This document shows positions 38,995-47,972 of a stretch of 64,000 nt of DNA, one piece after another. Source of the DNA: Sinorhizobium psoraleae. GTDB lineage: Bacteria; Pseudomonadota; Alphaproteobacteria; Rhizobiales; Rhizobiaceae. The stretch lies in contig NZ_JABEKV010000002.1 in NCBI RefSeq assembly GCF_013283645.1, positions 751,798-815,797 of the forward strand, read 5' to 3'. Every line of letters begins with the position of its first letter. Positions within the stretch are counted from its first letter, which is position 1. Position numbers and translations under genes: made by a program. Below the pieces are notes generated by a model. The model saw only the letters and a program-made list of their open reading frames with translations. It was not told the DNA's origin and did not search any database.

Positions 38995-39948
38995 ATGAGC
39001 GAGCGAAACCGCAGGATCGACCCGAGGGAACTGAAACGCCTCTCGGTTCTGCAGCCGAGAAAATCACTAACGGCAATCGCCACCGACTGGGCCATCATCG
39101 CGGCGGCGATCGCCGTCAGCGAATATGCCGACAATATGCCGATCTACCTGATCGCCGTCGCTCTGATCGCCGGGCGAATGCATGCCTTCGGTTGCATGGT
39201 TCACGAGGCGGCCCATTACCGCATCATCCGCAATCGCAAACTCAGCGACTGGATGAGCGACATTCTGCTGGCCTGGCCGGTGCTGGCGACCGTTGACGGC
39301 TATCGCCAGAACCACCTTGCCCACCACCAGCACGCCAATACCGATGACGACCCGGATTGGATCGCAAAGCGCGATCTGGCACAGTTCACCTTTCCGCAAA
39401 AACTGGCTCGCGGCATCACACAGCTGCTCGGCTATCTCGTCGCCGTCAATTCGATCCGCGACCTCCTTCACATGGCCAGGAGGATCTCGAAAAGCGACCG
39501 TTCGACGCGGGGCTACAAGGCGCTGCGGCTCGGTTTCTATCTGGCGGCCGCTGCCATTTTTACGATGCTCGGTATCTGGCGCGAATTCGTGCTCTACTGG
39601 CTCGTGCCATTCTTCACGTTCTTCTGCCTCTTTCTCTACGTGCGCAGCGTCGCCGAACATTTCGGCAGCATGGACTACAGCGACGAACTGACGAGCTCAC
39701 GGACCGTCTACCCGCATGCGTGGGAAAAGCTCTTTTTCGCGCCGCACAACATCAACTACCACCTCGAGCACCATCTCTATCCCGGCGTGCCCTATTACAA
39801 TTTGCCGGAACTCCATGCGATTCTGATGCGAAACAAGGCCTATGCGGACAAGGCCCACATCACCCGCGGTTACAGCACGGGGCTTGCCGCGGAATGCTTC
39901 GCGCCCGAGGCGCCGCTGTTGCCCAATCAGCACCCGGCCAGTTACTGA
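38995..39948 (+). CDS. Membrane fatty acid desaturase
   Basis: A di-iron membrane desaturase of about 317 residues. The three histidine boxes are HEAAH (in MVHEAAHYRIIRNR), HLAHHQH and HLEHH (NYHLEHHLYPGVPYYNLPEL), with hydrophobic helix pairs between them. ATG 38995 (MSERNRRIDP) is the first ATG. A TTG at 38932 would add 21 residues, and neither has a strong ribosome site. Its last 7 bases overlap the end of the convergent regulator gene. The substrate could be an acyl chain or another lipid. Confidence 0.82.
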   Translation: MSERNRRIDPRELKRLSVLQPRKSLTAIATDWAIIAAAIAVSEYADNMPIYLIAVALIAGRMHAFGCMVHEAAHYRIIRNRKLSDWMSDILLAWPVLATVDGYRQNHLAHHQHANTDDDPDWIAKRDLAQFTFPQKLARGITQLLGYLVAVNSIRDLLHMARRISKSDRSTRGYKALRLGFYLAAAAIFTMLGIWREFVLYWLVPFFTFFCLFLYVRSVAEHFGSMDYSDELTSSRTVYPHAWEKLFFAPHNINYHLEHHLYPGVPYYNLPELHAILMRNKAYADKAHITRGYSTGLAAECFAPEAPLLPNQHPASY

Positions 39949-41351
39949 AAATCGAAAACGCTGAGGCCCGTCGCCATCTCGTCCAGGCCAAGTGGGCGGG
40001 TAACGGGCGGTTCGGCGCGTGCCAGACAGCCTTGCCGCTCGCAGAGGCGGCAGGCTGCACCGACCGGCACCGCCGGCATCCTCGAAGCGCCGTAGACGAC
40101 CTCCTCCGCGAAGCCGACGTCACAGCCGATGAGCAGCGCCGTGCGTCGCACCCTTTCCTGAAAGCCCGCCTGCGGTCCGTCGAGCGTCCGCGAAACGACC
40201 AGGAATTCGCTGCCCTCCGGCATTTCGACGCGATCGACGAGGATCTGGCCCGGCACGGCGAAAGCGGCATGGATGTTGAGCTTCGGACAGGCGCCGCCGA
40301 AGCGCGCATTTGGAAAGCCGAGCGCGCCCGCTCGACGCAGGCGGTGGCCGGCATTGTCGATCTCCATCAGGAAAAACGGGATGCCCGCGGCGCCGGGACG
40401 CTGCAACATCGTCAGTCGATTGGCCGCCTGTTCAAATGATACCTGAAAGCGGGATCTCAAGACGTCGAGGTCGTATTTCGCGCGCTGCGCAGCGGCCAGG
40501 AACGCTTGATAAGGCATCATGACGGCATGAGCGGCATAGCGCGCGAGTTCGAAGCGACCGATACGGCGCGCCTCGGCAGTCGCGAAGCGGAATTGCTCCA
40601 ACTCGGCGTCGATTGCTTCGTGGCAGGCAATCGAGGCCACTTCCATCGCGATTTCCCGCGCCTGGTCGAAAGGCGACAGGCGTTCGGAAATAAAGAGCCG
40701 CATCGAGTGTCGGTCGAAACGGCGCCGCAGGTTCGGCATGGCATGCACCGGCAGTGTCCTGACGACGAGGCCATGCTCCTTCTTGAGCCAAGCCTTCAGC
40801 GCTCCGGCAAGGTCGTCACCGGGCGAGAGCGCGGCGTGAAACGCCTCCATCGCCTCCTCGATCCGAGCGAAATGGTTGGGCCGGGCCTCGAACGCTTCGC
40901 GGACCTCGTCGATCGGCAGTCGAGTGTCCGAAAGCGCCGCCATGTGCCCCTGCCCCGCCAGGAGATCGGCAAGGTCCTTCAGCCGCGATGCCTGCTCGCG
41001 ATAGGCGCGGTAGAGCTTGACGATGCCTCCGGAGGCGTTTGGCGCCGCTTCGGTGATTTCGATCAGCTCCTGATCCCCGGGCAGCTCGCCGGCCAGGAGC
41101 GGATCGGCGAAAACCTCGCGCAACTGCGCCAGGCCGCTACCGCTTTCGCCCTGCAACTCGTCAAGATCCACCTTGTAGACGGAGGCGAGCTTGAGAAGAA
41201 GCTGTACCGTCAGCGGCCGCTGGTTGCGCTCGATCAGATTGAGATAGGACGGAGAGATGCCGAGCGCCTCCGCCATCGCCGTCTGCGTCAGTTGAAGACC
41301 GTTGCGGATACGTCTGACGCGCGGCCCGGCAAAGATCTTGTTTTCGGCCAT
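39942..41351 (-). CDS. ScfR/RamB-type XRE regulator (short-chain fatty acid)
   Basis: A 469-residue regulator. The N-terminal XRE helix-turn-helix (residues about 9-65, GLQLTQTAMAEALGISPSYL, then NLIERNQRPLTVQLLLKLAS) is followed by an IrrE/ImmA-like domain and a C-terminal DUF2083-type region with clustered cysteines (GAACRLCERQGCLARAEPP). The zinc-protease HExxH of ImmA is not intact: the equivalent site reads CHEAIDAE. Related RamB/PrpC/ScfR proteins control glyoxylate and propionate pathways with CoA-type effectors. It is divergent from aceA, so control of aceA is the natural inference. A palindrome over its own start suggests autoregulation. Confidence 0.87.
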   Translation of the reverse strand: MAENKIFAGPRVRRIRNGLQLTQTAMAEALGISPSYLNLIERNQRPLTVQLLLKLASVYKVDLDELQGESGSGLAQLREVFADPLLAGELPGDQELIEITEAAPNASGGIVKLYRAYREQASRLKDLADLLAGQGHMAALSDTRLPIDEVREAFEARPNHFARIEEAMEAFHAALSPGDDLAGALKAWLKKEHGLVVRTLPVHAMPNLRRRFDRHSMRLFISERLSPFDQAREIAMEVASIACHEAIDAELEQFRFATAEARRIGRFELARYAAHAVMMPYQAFLAAAQRAKYDLDVLRSRFQVSFEQAANRLTMLQRPGAAGIPFFLMEIDNAGHRLRRAGALGFPNARFGGACPKLNIHAAFAVPGQILVDRVEMPEGSEFLVVSRTLDGPQAGFQERVRRTALLIGCDVGFAEEVVYGASRMPAVPVGAACRLCERQGCLARAEPPVTRPLGLDEMATGLSVFDFQ

Positions 41352-41370
41352 TTGTAACTCCCTTTACAAA
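41351..41370. promoter_or_regulatory. Palindromic operator at the regulator start, facing aceA
   Basis: TTTGTAA, 6 bases, TTACAAA (41351-41357 and 41364-41370) overlaps the start and ribosome site of the regulator. A further half-site TTTACAA lies at 41400-41406. A/T-rich TTTGcAAA-like sites are known for RamB-type proteins. Confidence 0.55.
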
Positions 41371-41582
41371 CCGGAGCCCGCGGAACGGTATTAACAACAT
41401 TTACAACTTTACTGCTTCGCCTTGTCAAACACAAGACAAGATAACCCTTTTGATTCGATCGGAACTTTGATTTCCGTGGCAGATTTATGCAGTGCAATGT
41501 AAAAACTGTCACATGATCTTACGGCTTGAAATCGGCATAGGCCAAAAGTCGAAGAGCTATCAGATTTGGCAAGGAGAACAGA

Positions 41583-42872
41583 ATGACTGATTTTTACAAT
41601 CTCGTTCCGAGTGCGCCCCAGGGACGTTTCGATGGCGTCGAACGGCCGTATACCGCCGAAGACGTGAAGCGGCTCAGGGGCTCGGTCGAGATCCGGTATT
41701 CGCTGGCTGAAATGGGCGCCAACCGTCTGTGGAAACTCATCCACGAGGAGGATTTCGTCAATGCGCTCGGGGCGCTTTCCGGAAACCAGGCGATGCAGAT
41801 GGTTCGTGCCGGCCTGAAGGCGATCTATCTTTCCGGCTGGCAAGTCGCCGCCGACGCCAACACGGCCTCCGCGATGTATCCGGACCAGTCACTCTATCCG
41901 GCCAATGCGGCGCCCGAGCTGGCGAAACGCATCAACCGCACGCTGCAGCGCGCCGATCAGATCGAAACCGCGGAAGGCAAGGGGCTTTCGGTCGAGACCT
42001 GGTTCGCGCCGATCGTTGCCGACGCCGAAGCGGGCTTCGGCGGACCGCTCAACGCCTTCGAGATCATGAAGGCCTTCATCGAGGCGGGTGCGGCTGGTGT
42101 TCACTATGAGGATCAGCTCGCGTCGGAAAAGAAATGCGGTCATCTCGGCGGCAAGGTGCTGATCCCGACCGCCGCGCATGTCCGCAACCTGAACGCCGCG
42201 CGGCTTGCCGCCGACGTCATGGGCACGCCGACCCTTGTCATCGCACGCACCGACGCGGAAGCAGCAAAACTCCTGACCTCCGACATCGACGAGCGCGACC
42301 GGCCCTTCGTCGACTATGATGCCGGCCGCACCGTCGAAGGTTTCTATCAGGTGAAGAACGGGATCGAGCCCTGCATCGCCCGCGCCGTCGCCTATGCGCC
42401 GCACTGCGACCTCATCTGGTGCGAGACCTCGAAGCCGGATCTGGAGCAGGCACGCAAATTCGCCGAAGGCGTGCACAAGGCGCATCCCGGCAAGCTGCTC
42501 GCCTATAATTGCTCGCCGTCGTTCAACTGGAAAAAGAACCTCGACGACGCAACGATCGCCAAGTTCCAGCGTGAACTCGGTGCGATGGGCTACAAATTCC
42601 AGTTCATCACGCTCGCCGGCTTCCACCAGCTGAACTTCGGCATGTTCGAACTGGCGCGCGGCTACAAGGACCGGCAGATGGCCGCCTATTCGGAGCTGCA
42701 GGAAGCGGAATTTGCCGCCGAAGCGAATGGCTACACAGCGACAAAGCACCAACGCGAGGTCGGCACCGGCTACTTCGATGCCGTGTCGCTGGCGATCACC
42801 GGCGGCCAATCGTCGACCACCGCCATGAAGGAATCGACCGAGCACGACCAGTTCCGCCCGGCCGCAGAATAA
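41583..42872 (+). CDS. aceA: Isocitrate lyase
   Basis: A 429-residue enzyme that cleaves isocitrate to glyoxylate and succinate, the first step of the glyoxylate shunt needed for growth on acetate or fatty acids. The catalytic loop is [11 protein letters not shown] (Cys in KKCGH). Mg-binding and substrate regions are [20 protein letters not shown] and [16 protein letters not shown], and the C-terminal [11 protein letters not shown] matches the family. AAGGAG lies 7 bases before the ATG. No malate synthase gene is in the window. Likely regulated by the divergent ScfR-type protein. Confidence 0.96.
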   Translation: MTDFYNLVPSAPQGRFDGVERPYTAEDVKRLRGSVEIRYSLAEMGANRLWKLIHEEDFVNALGALSGNQAMQMVRAGLKAIYLSGWQVAADANTASAMYPDQSLYPANAAPELAKRINRTLQRADQIETAEGKGLSVETWFAPIVADAEAGFGGPLNAFEIMKAFIEAGAAGVHYEDQLASEKKCGHLGGKVLIPTAAHVRNLNAARLAADVMGTPTLVIARTDAEAAKLLTSDIDERDRPFVDYDAGRTVEGFYQVKNGIEPCIARAVAYAPHCDLIWCETSKPDLEQARKFAEGVHKAHPGKLLAYNCSPSFNWKKNLDDATIAKFQRELGAMGYKFQFITLAGFHQLNFGMFELARGYKDRQMAAYSELQEAEFAAEANGYTATKHQREVGTGYFDAVSLAITGGQSSTTAMKESTEHDQFRPAAE

Positions 42873-42879
42873 AGGGTAC

Positions 42880-42911
42880 GGGCGCGCGGCATCCCTGCCC
42901 GCCGCGCGCCC
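42880..42911. terminator. Strong hairpin after aceA
   Basis: Perfect 11-bp stem GGGCGCGCGGC / GCCGCGCGCCC, 10-base loop, 8 bases after the aceA stop. No T-tract follows, so it may protect mRNA ends or only partly terminate before the next gene. Confidence 0.5.
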
Positions 42912-42995
42912 CGGAAGCAATGGAACCTCGAACCGAGCGGGATGAATGCGAAACGCCCCCCGCATCCGGCTCTAACCTCCGAAGGAGCAACGCCA

Positions 42996-43235
42996 ATGAC
43001 AGTACAGACACGCGTCAAGGAACGGGCCGAGGAACAGTCGTCGGCCATGACCCCGGACCAGCAGGCAGCAATTCGCATGGTCGCAAACGACCTGCATCGC
43101 CTCAACCAGTCGGTCATGAAGGCCGTTGACGCCGGCGTATCGGTCGAGCTCGTGCGCTCGGCGCGCCATCATGGCGGCGAAGGGAACTGGGGCGATCTCC
43201 TCATGCCGGTCATCGTCACGCAAGGACGGTCGTGA
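42996..43235 (+). CDS. Small hypothetical protein downstream of aceA
   Basis: A 79-residue soluble protein starting MTVQTRVKERAEEQSSAMTP and including IRMVANDLHRLNQSVMKAVD and SVELVRSARHHGGEGNWGDL. It is helical with a His/Gly-rich turn near the C-terminus. AAGGAG lies 8 bases before ATG 42996, which is preferred to the frame start at 42942. Its position 123 bases after aceA on the same strand suggests cotranscription. I do not recognise a function. Confidence 0.75.
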   Translation: MTVQTRVKERAEEQSSAMTPDQQAAIRMVANDLHRLNQSVMKAVDAGVSVELVRSARHHGGEGNWGDLLMPVIVTQGRS

Positions 43236-43348
43236 TGTTCGCGCTGGCGGCTGTCGCGCTCGTCCTGACGCTCTCTGGCATGTACTGGCGCGACGCCCTG
43301 TCCCGCAGACGGTGGATTCCCGTGGCCGTCACTCGCGACAGGGGCTGA
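43235..43348 (+). CDS. Putative coupled membrane peptide, 37 aa
   Basis: Starts MFALAAVALVLTLSGMYWRD and ends VAVTRDRG: one hydrophobic helix then a basic tail, the layout of a single-pass small membrane protein. Its ATG shares one base with the stop of the preceding gene (TGATG), implying translational coupling, with AGGA upstream. It is too short for confidence from coding statistics. Function unknown. Confidence 0.45.
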   Translation: MFALAAVALVLTLSGMYWRDALSRRRWIPVAVTRDRG

Positions 43349-43375
43349 AGAGATAGCCTTCCATCCAGAGAACAA

Positions 43376-43408
43376 GGTCACCGGCCGACCGCAAATCGGC
43401 CGGTGACC
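43376..43408. terminator. Bidirectional terminator hairpin
   Basis: Perfect 13-bp stem GGTCACCGGCCGA / TCGGCCGGTGACC with a 7-base loop between convergent genes. On the minus strand TTGTTCTC follows, serving the LysR gene. Confidence 0.65.
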
Positions 43409-43418
43409 GTTCGCGGTC

Positions 43419-44300
43419 CTATGCAGAGGAGGTCCGCCGTGGGCGCTTGCCGGCAAACAGATCCACGTGGCTGCGCAGCAGTCGCGTCATCCGGTCGACA
43501 ACCGTACGGATTTCCCGCCTGTGCCGGTCCTCGTTGTTCATGACGATCCATTGCCGATGTCGCAGCGCCTCGATTTCCTCGCCCGTCCGCTCCAGCAGCG
43601 GATCGAGGTCGCCGACGAAGCAGGGCAAAACCGCCCTTCCCGCCCCGGCGCGCACGAGATCGAGTAACGACCGGGGGCGGCCGACCGTCGCAACGATGCG
43701 CCCGGCCGCCTGATCGTGCGGCCAGCGCAGATAGGCCGAGATCGCCTCCTCCTCCGCGACCGCAACCCAGCGCTCCGGCCCGCCGCCGGGCGCATTTTTC
43801 TGGCGATAGGCGGCATAGGCCACTTCGCCGACCAGCCGTGAGGCCAGATAGGTCTCTTCCGGCTCGAAGGCGCGAATGCCGATATCGCTCTCCCGATAAG
43901 CAAGATTCGCCCGCGCCTCACCGATCGAAAGCGAAATGGCAAAGGCGTCGCGCTCGGTGCAGATCGCCGGAAAATTCTCGGCAATCAACCACGAATTCCA
44001 GGTTCCGGCCGCAATGCGGACGACCGGCATGCCCTCGCCTTCCTTTTGCCAGCTCTCGACCTTGCGCGCCGCCGCTTCCATCTCCTGCAACTGCTCGAAG
44101 AGAAAGCGTCCGTCGGCGGTGAGGACATATCCGGTCTGGCTGCGCACGAAAAGTGAACGCCCGGTGCGTTCCTCGATCTCCAGCATCCGCCGGCCGATGG
44201 TTGCCGGACTCAAGCCGGTTGCCTGAGCCGCACCGGTCAGGCCACCGGCGCGGGCCACCGTCATGAAACAACGGTAGATGTCCCAATCCATATTTTTCAT
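43419..44300 (-). CDS. LysR-family transcriptional regulator
   Basis: A 293-residue LysR protein: helix-turn-helix within MDWDIYRCFMTVARAGGLTG and TGLSPATIGRRMLEIEERTG, dimerisation helix through about residue 90, effector domain after that. It is divergent from a small 57-aa gene whose start lies 87 bases away, the obvious candidate target together with itself. Two ATGs (44300 and 44291) are possible starts. The effector is unknown. Confidence 0.88.
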   Translation of the reverse strand: MKNMDWDIYRCFMTVARAGGLTGAAQATGLSPATIGRRMLEIEERTGRSLFVRSQTGYVLTADGRFLFEQLQEMEAAARKVESWQKEGEGMPVVRIAAGTWNSWLIAENFPAICTERDAFAISLSIGEARANLAYRESDIGIRAFEPEETYLASRLVGEVAYAAYRQKNAPGGGPERWVAVAEEEAISAYLRWPHDQAAGRIVATVGRPRSLLDLVRAGAGRAVLPCFVGDLDPLLERTGEEIEALRHRQWIVMNNEDRHRREIRTVVDRMTRLLRSHVDLFAGKRPRRTSSA

Positions 44301-44387
44301 GGGTGAAAAATATATGGGGAAATAGACTGTATGTAAAACATTTTTGAATGCATAAAAAAGGGGATGCCCGAACTGAGGAGCATCACC

Positions 44388-44561
44388 ATGGACATGATGG
44401 CAATGGCCTATCTATTCGACATGCTTTCCAGGAACCGTCGCTGGGAGGAGTCCTTCGAACCGCGCCGGCCGCGGCGCAAGGCCCTGATGGGCCGCCTGAT
44501 TTCCGCGATCACACGGAAGTTGCCGCCGGAGAAATGCCGCGAAGATTGCGGCACGGTCTGA
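44388..44561 (+). CDS. Small hypothetical protein, 57 aa
   Basis: Starts MDMMAMAYLFDMLSRNRRWE and ends PPEKCREDCGTV. It has a hydrophobic Met-rich N-terminus, a basic middle (EPRRPRRKALMGRLISAITR) and two Cys near the end. GAGGAG lies 9 bases before ATG 44388; the frame extends to an ATG at 44364 without such a site. It is divergent from the LysR gene and may be regulated by it. No family recognised. Confidence 0.6.
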   Translation: MDMMAMAYLFDMLSRNRRWEESFEPRRPRRKALMGRLISAITRKLPPEKCREDCGTV

Positions 44562-44587
44562 GCTTTCGCCCCCTGCCAAATCGACGA

Positions 44588-44613
44588 CGCCGCGCGCCAT
44601 TGAGCGCGCGGCG
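44588..44613. terminator. Hairpin between convergent small gene and chemoreceptor
   Basis: Perfect 10-bp GC stem CGCCGCGCGC / GCGCGCGGCG with a 6-base loop. T-tracts are weak on both sides. Confidence 0.5.
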
Positions 44614-44633
44614 TGGAGTTTCCTGTAGTTGCC

Positions 44634-47159
44634 TCAGGCGGCGCGATAGGTCTGGCCGGTCGCCACTTCCGGCTCCAGCCGGAATTGCTCGACGAGCATC
44701 ATCAGCGTATCCGCCTGGCTTGCAAGCGCGCGGCTGGTGGCCGTGGCTTCCTCGACCATCGATGCATTCTGCTGGGTCATCTGATCCATCTGGTTGACGG
44801 AGCCGTTGACCTCGTTCAGAGCCGCCGCCTGGTCGCGGCTTGCCGTCGCGATCATCTCGACATGCTGGCTGATGGCAACGATCTGGGCACTGATCGAGGC
44901 GAGCACCGCACCCGTTTCCTTGACGAGATGCGAGCCGGAATTGACCTCGTCGGTCGACTTGTTGATGAGCCCCTTAATTTCCCGAGCCGCCTCGGCCGAC
45001 CGTTGCGCCAGCTCCCGGACCTCCTGGGCGACCACGGCAAAGCCCTTACCGGCCTCTCCGGCGCGTGCCGCTTCGATGCCGGCGTTCAAGGCCAGCAAGT
45101 TGGTCTGGAAGGCGATGTCGTCGATGACCTCGATGATCTGCTCGATCTGGCGCGAAGCCTCCTCGATGCGCCCCATCGCGGCAATCGCATTGGTGACGAC
45201 CGTAGCCGAGCTGTCCGCGCTCTTCTTGGTCTGCGACACGGCGAGGTTTGCCTCGTGTGCACGCTCTGCCGAGGAGCGCACGGTGGCCGTGATCTGGTCG
45301 ACAGCGGCCGCAGTCTCCTCGAGCGAAGCCGCCTGGGCTTCCGTTCGCTTGGAGAGCGAGTCGGCGGAATGGTGCATGTCCGCGCCACTCTGCTGGATTG
45401 CCTGGGCGTTCATCCGGATCTGGGCCAGCGTATCCTGAAGCCGGATGAGCGATCCGTTGAAGTCCGTGCGCAGTTGCTCGAGCCGACCGTGGAAGGGGAC
45501 CTCGATCTGGCGTGACAGATCGCCTTGTGCCAAGCGTCCGAGGCCGGCAGCAAGCTCGCTGACCGCAAGATCGATTTGCCGGTCCAGCTCGCGCTTCTCG
45601 GCATCGTTGCGCCTGCGTTCAGCCTCGGCGCGAGCGCGTTGCTCTTCGCTTTCGGCCTCGATGCGCACCTTGGAAAGGGCGTTTTCCTTGAACACGCCGA
45701 GCGCACGCGCCATGTCGCCGATCTCGTCGCGCCGCGCGCCACCGTCGATCGCCGTGTCGAGCACGCCGTCGGCGAGCCGCCGCATCGCAGCAGTGATCTG
45801 GCCTATCGGCTTCTTCAGCGTCAGCGTCAGCGCGATGCCGGCAAGCAGCGCGATGATGACGCCGGCGATGGTCGCGGCGACAGAGATCTGGTTCGCCTCG
45901 TCCCGCTCGGTACCGGCGGCAACCTTCTGCTGCTCAGCGAACTTGGTCAGGTCTCCCCAGATTTCATTGATCGTTTCGCCGGCAGCATTGAACTCGGCTG
46001 TTCGCTTCTCGGAGCTCGCGACCAGCGCCACGCTATCCTTCTTCATCACGTTGATGATCGGCAGAAGTGCATCCGCCGTCGTGTCGAAGAAGCTCATTCC
46101 CGTGGCGACGCCGCGCAGCGTTGTCAAATTGGCCTGAACGGCAAGGAACTTGTCCAGAAGCCGCTTGCGATTTTCCTCGGTCGTACTGCCCAGGAAGGCG
46201 GCCGCGGCGATCTGAATGTCGGTGATCGATGTGGAAAGCCTGCGTGTCGCAGTCAGCACGGATTCGGTGCTTGCGATCTTTTCATCGAGCTCACTGAAGA
46301 TCTGCGTGGCTTCGCGCATCTTCCCGACGGAGGCGGCTTCCAGACGGAAGCTCGCGGTGCGGAAGCGATCGACATATTTCGAAATGCCGGCAAGCGTTTC
46401 AGGTCCGACGGGAGCCTTGATCAAGGCACCGATCTCGCTTGACGCGGAATTGACGGTATCGGCGAGAGACTTTTCGCCCTTCGGCAGCAAAGTGAAGATC
46501 TCGCGCTGCGTGCGGCCGATTTTCGGGAAGCGGTCCTGCACCTGTTTCATCTTCTCTTCGACCGTTGTCGCCTTGCTGACCTCGGTGCCGAATTCCGCAA
46601 AGAAGCGGCTTGCGCGCAAGAGCTTTTCGGCGTTTCTCAGCATCGTCTTCGCCGCGTTCTCGTCCTTTCGCACCGCGTATTGCAGGCGGTTCGTCTCCTC
46701 GTTGATCTTCGCCTGCTCGGAGACCAGGCGCTCCAGATTGGCCGTCATGGCCGCACGCAGCTCCTTCTCGCCGACATGCAGCGTCCAAAGGCCCTCGATG
46801 CGTGCTTCGATGTCGCTGGTCGCAGCGATCGCGGCGGTCAGTTCTTCCTGTCCGTTCTGCCCGGTGACCTGTGCGGCGGTCTGCGTGAGGATATCCTTCT
46901 GCGCAGCGATCGTGCCGCGAACCGCGTCGCGGTTCTCCTCGGTCGTCTTGTACAGGAAATTGTTCATGCCCGCATAGACGTCCTTGAAGCCGCTCAGCGT
47001 CTGCAGGACGCTGTTTGAAATCTCCATGCGGCCCTGCAGCAGGCCCGACGCGTAGAGGCCGGTGATGCCGACAGCCGAGATGCTGACGACAAACGGCAGG
47101 ATAAAGAACAGAACCTTCGTCTGAATCTTGAAGCGGGCGAGAATCCTATCAATGAACAT
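44634..47159 (-). CDS. mcpZ: Methyl-accepting chemotaxis protein, large helical sensor (McpZ-like)
   Basis: An 841-residue transmembrane chemoreceptor. Helix 1 is at about residues 15-37 (VLFFILPFVVSISAVGITGL) and helix 2 at about 423-446 (IAGVIIALLAGIALTLTLKK). The periplasmic sensor between them is about 385 residues, unusually long and helix-rich, without a recognisable PAS/Cache fold. HAMP follows (RRLADGVLDTAIDGGARRDE), then the signalling hairpin with the conserved tip FAVVAQEVRELAQRSAEAAR. ATG 47159 is chosen because it directly precedes helix 1; the frame extends to 47321. The symbol mcpZ rests on the large helical sensor and position among S. meliloti genes, and is moderately sure. 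Confidence 0.85.
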   Translation of the reverse strand: MFIDRILARFKIQTKVLFFILPFVVSISAVGITGLYASGLLQGRMEISNSVLQTLSGFKDVYAGMNNFLYKTTEENRDAVRGTIAAQKDILTQTAAQVTGQNGQEELTAAIAATSDIEARIEGLWTLHVGEKELRAAMTANLERLVSEQAKINEETNRLQYAVRKDENAAKTMLRNAEKLLRASRFFAEFGTEVSKATTVEEKMKQVQDRFPKIGRTQREIFTLLPKGEKSLADTVNSASSEIGALIKAPVGPETLAGISKYVDRFRTASFRLEAASVGKMREATQIFSELDEKIASTESVLTATRRLSTSITDIQIAAAAFLGSTTEENRKRLLDKFLAVQANLTTLRGVATGMSFFDTTADALLPIINVMKKDSVALVASSEKRTAEFNAAGETINEIWGDLTKFAEQQKVAAGTERDEANQISVAATIAGVIIALLAGIALTLTLKKPIGQITAAMRRLADGVLDTAIDGGARRDEIGDMARALGVFKENALSKVRIEAESEEQRARAEAERRRNDAEKRELDRQIDLAVSELAAGLGRLAQGDLSRQIEVPFHGRLEQLRTDFNGSLIRLQDTLAQIRMNAQAIQQSGADMHHSADSLSKRTEAQAASLEETAAAVDQITATVRSSAERAHEANLAVSQTKKSADSSATVVTNAIAAMGRIEEASRQIEQIIEVIDDIAFQTNLLALNAGIEAARAGEAGKGFAVVAQEVRELAQRSAEAAREIKGLINKSTDEVNSGSHLVKETGAVLASISAQIVAISQHVEMIATASRDQAAALNEVNGSVNQMDQMTQQNASMVEEATATSRALASQADTLMMLVEQFRLEPEVATGQTYRAA

Positions 47160-47562
47160 GGAAAACACCTTGGCTCGCAGCTCGCGTTTCGCTTCCCCCG
47201 ATGGCTGGACGTACCCGCGCCAAGTGATCACTTGCGGAGGACGCCCGGAAGCCACCCGATGCGCAAACAGGCTGATGTTTTTTGGGAAATCATGCGGCGC
47301 ACGCCGCCAGTCCGCCGGCAATCATTGCGGGACCCGCGCCACCTCTTAAGGCAGCGAGGCCCTGACGGAACTCACTTGGACGCCATAGTCGATTTGAACG
47401 ATTAAAATTTGTATAAGCGGCCGGCGGTTTTGGAGCGGCGATGGCGGCCAGGACGATTTTGCGAACGGCCATTAGCTTCGATCAGAGCCACCGCGAATTG
47501 AGCAACGCGAACTCGGCTTCACTTGGGAGGGCGCTGACCGCCTCCCTGTCTCGAATCCAGAC
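47160..47562. other. 403-base gap upstream of the chemoreceptor, no gene found
   Basis: Should contain the chemoreceptor promoter. Short frames here lack ribosome sites, and I see no repeat or clear hairpin. Confidence 0.5.
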
Positions 47563-47703
47563 TCAGAGGGACGCGAATGCCGTGAAGGTCACGACGAGAA
47601 AGAGCGCGATAACCGCACCGAAGGCAATCAGTTCATGGGGCAAGTGGCTCTGCTCCCTGCGGGCAACCGCAACAGCGCGGGGACGGCGGCGTAAGTGGGT
47701 CAT
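47563..47703 (-). CDS. Small single-pass membrane protein, 46 aa
   Basis: Starts MTHLRRRPRAVAVARREQSH and continues to one hydrophobic helix (ELIAFGAVIALFLVVTFTAF) ending ASL: a basic cytoplasmic N-terminus with a C-terminal anchor. GGA lies 7 bases before the ATG (ACAGGATGCC). A longer frame from 47907 has no support. Function unknown. Confidence 0.6.
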   Translation of the reverse strand: MTHLRRRPRAVAVARREQSHLPHELIAFGAVIALFLVVTFTAFASL

Positions 47704-47721
47704 GGCATCCTGTCCTTGTCC

Positions 47722-47764
47722 TACAGCGCCACGCATCTTTTCAGACCTGCAAAGGCCGCTGTAA
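47722..47764 (+). repeat. Partial A-type repeat (first palindrome only)
   Basis: TACAGCGCCACGCATCTTTT, then GACCTGCAAAGGCCGCTGTA. The linker and second palindrome are missing. Confidence 0.7.
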
Positions 47765-47972
47765 CCGTCTGAGTTTCCGGCAGCCAACCCGGCTACCATG
47801 CTGATCATGGTGCCTTCATCCTGCGGCCAAGGAAAGTCCATGAAATGGAAACAGTGTGGTTTCCGTTTAGGGACCACCCCGGTCCTCCGCGGGCAGTGCA
47901 GCCACAAAAATCAGGTTCAACCATTTCCGTTAACAATGGCTGAAAAGGCAAATCACCAATTTTTCCGGATGG

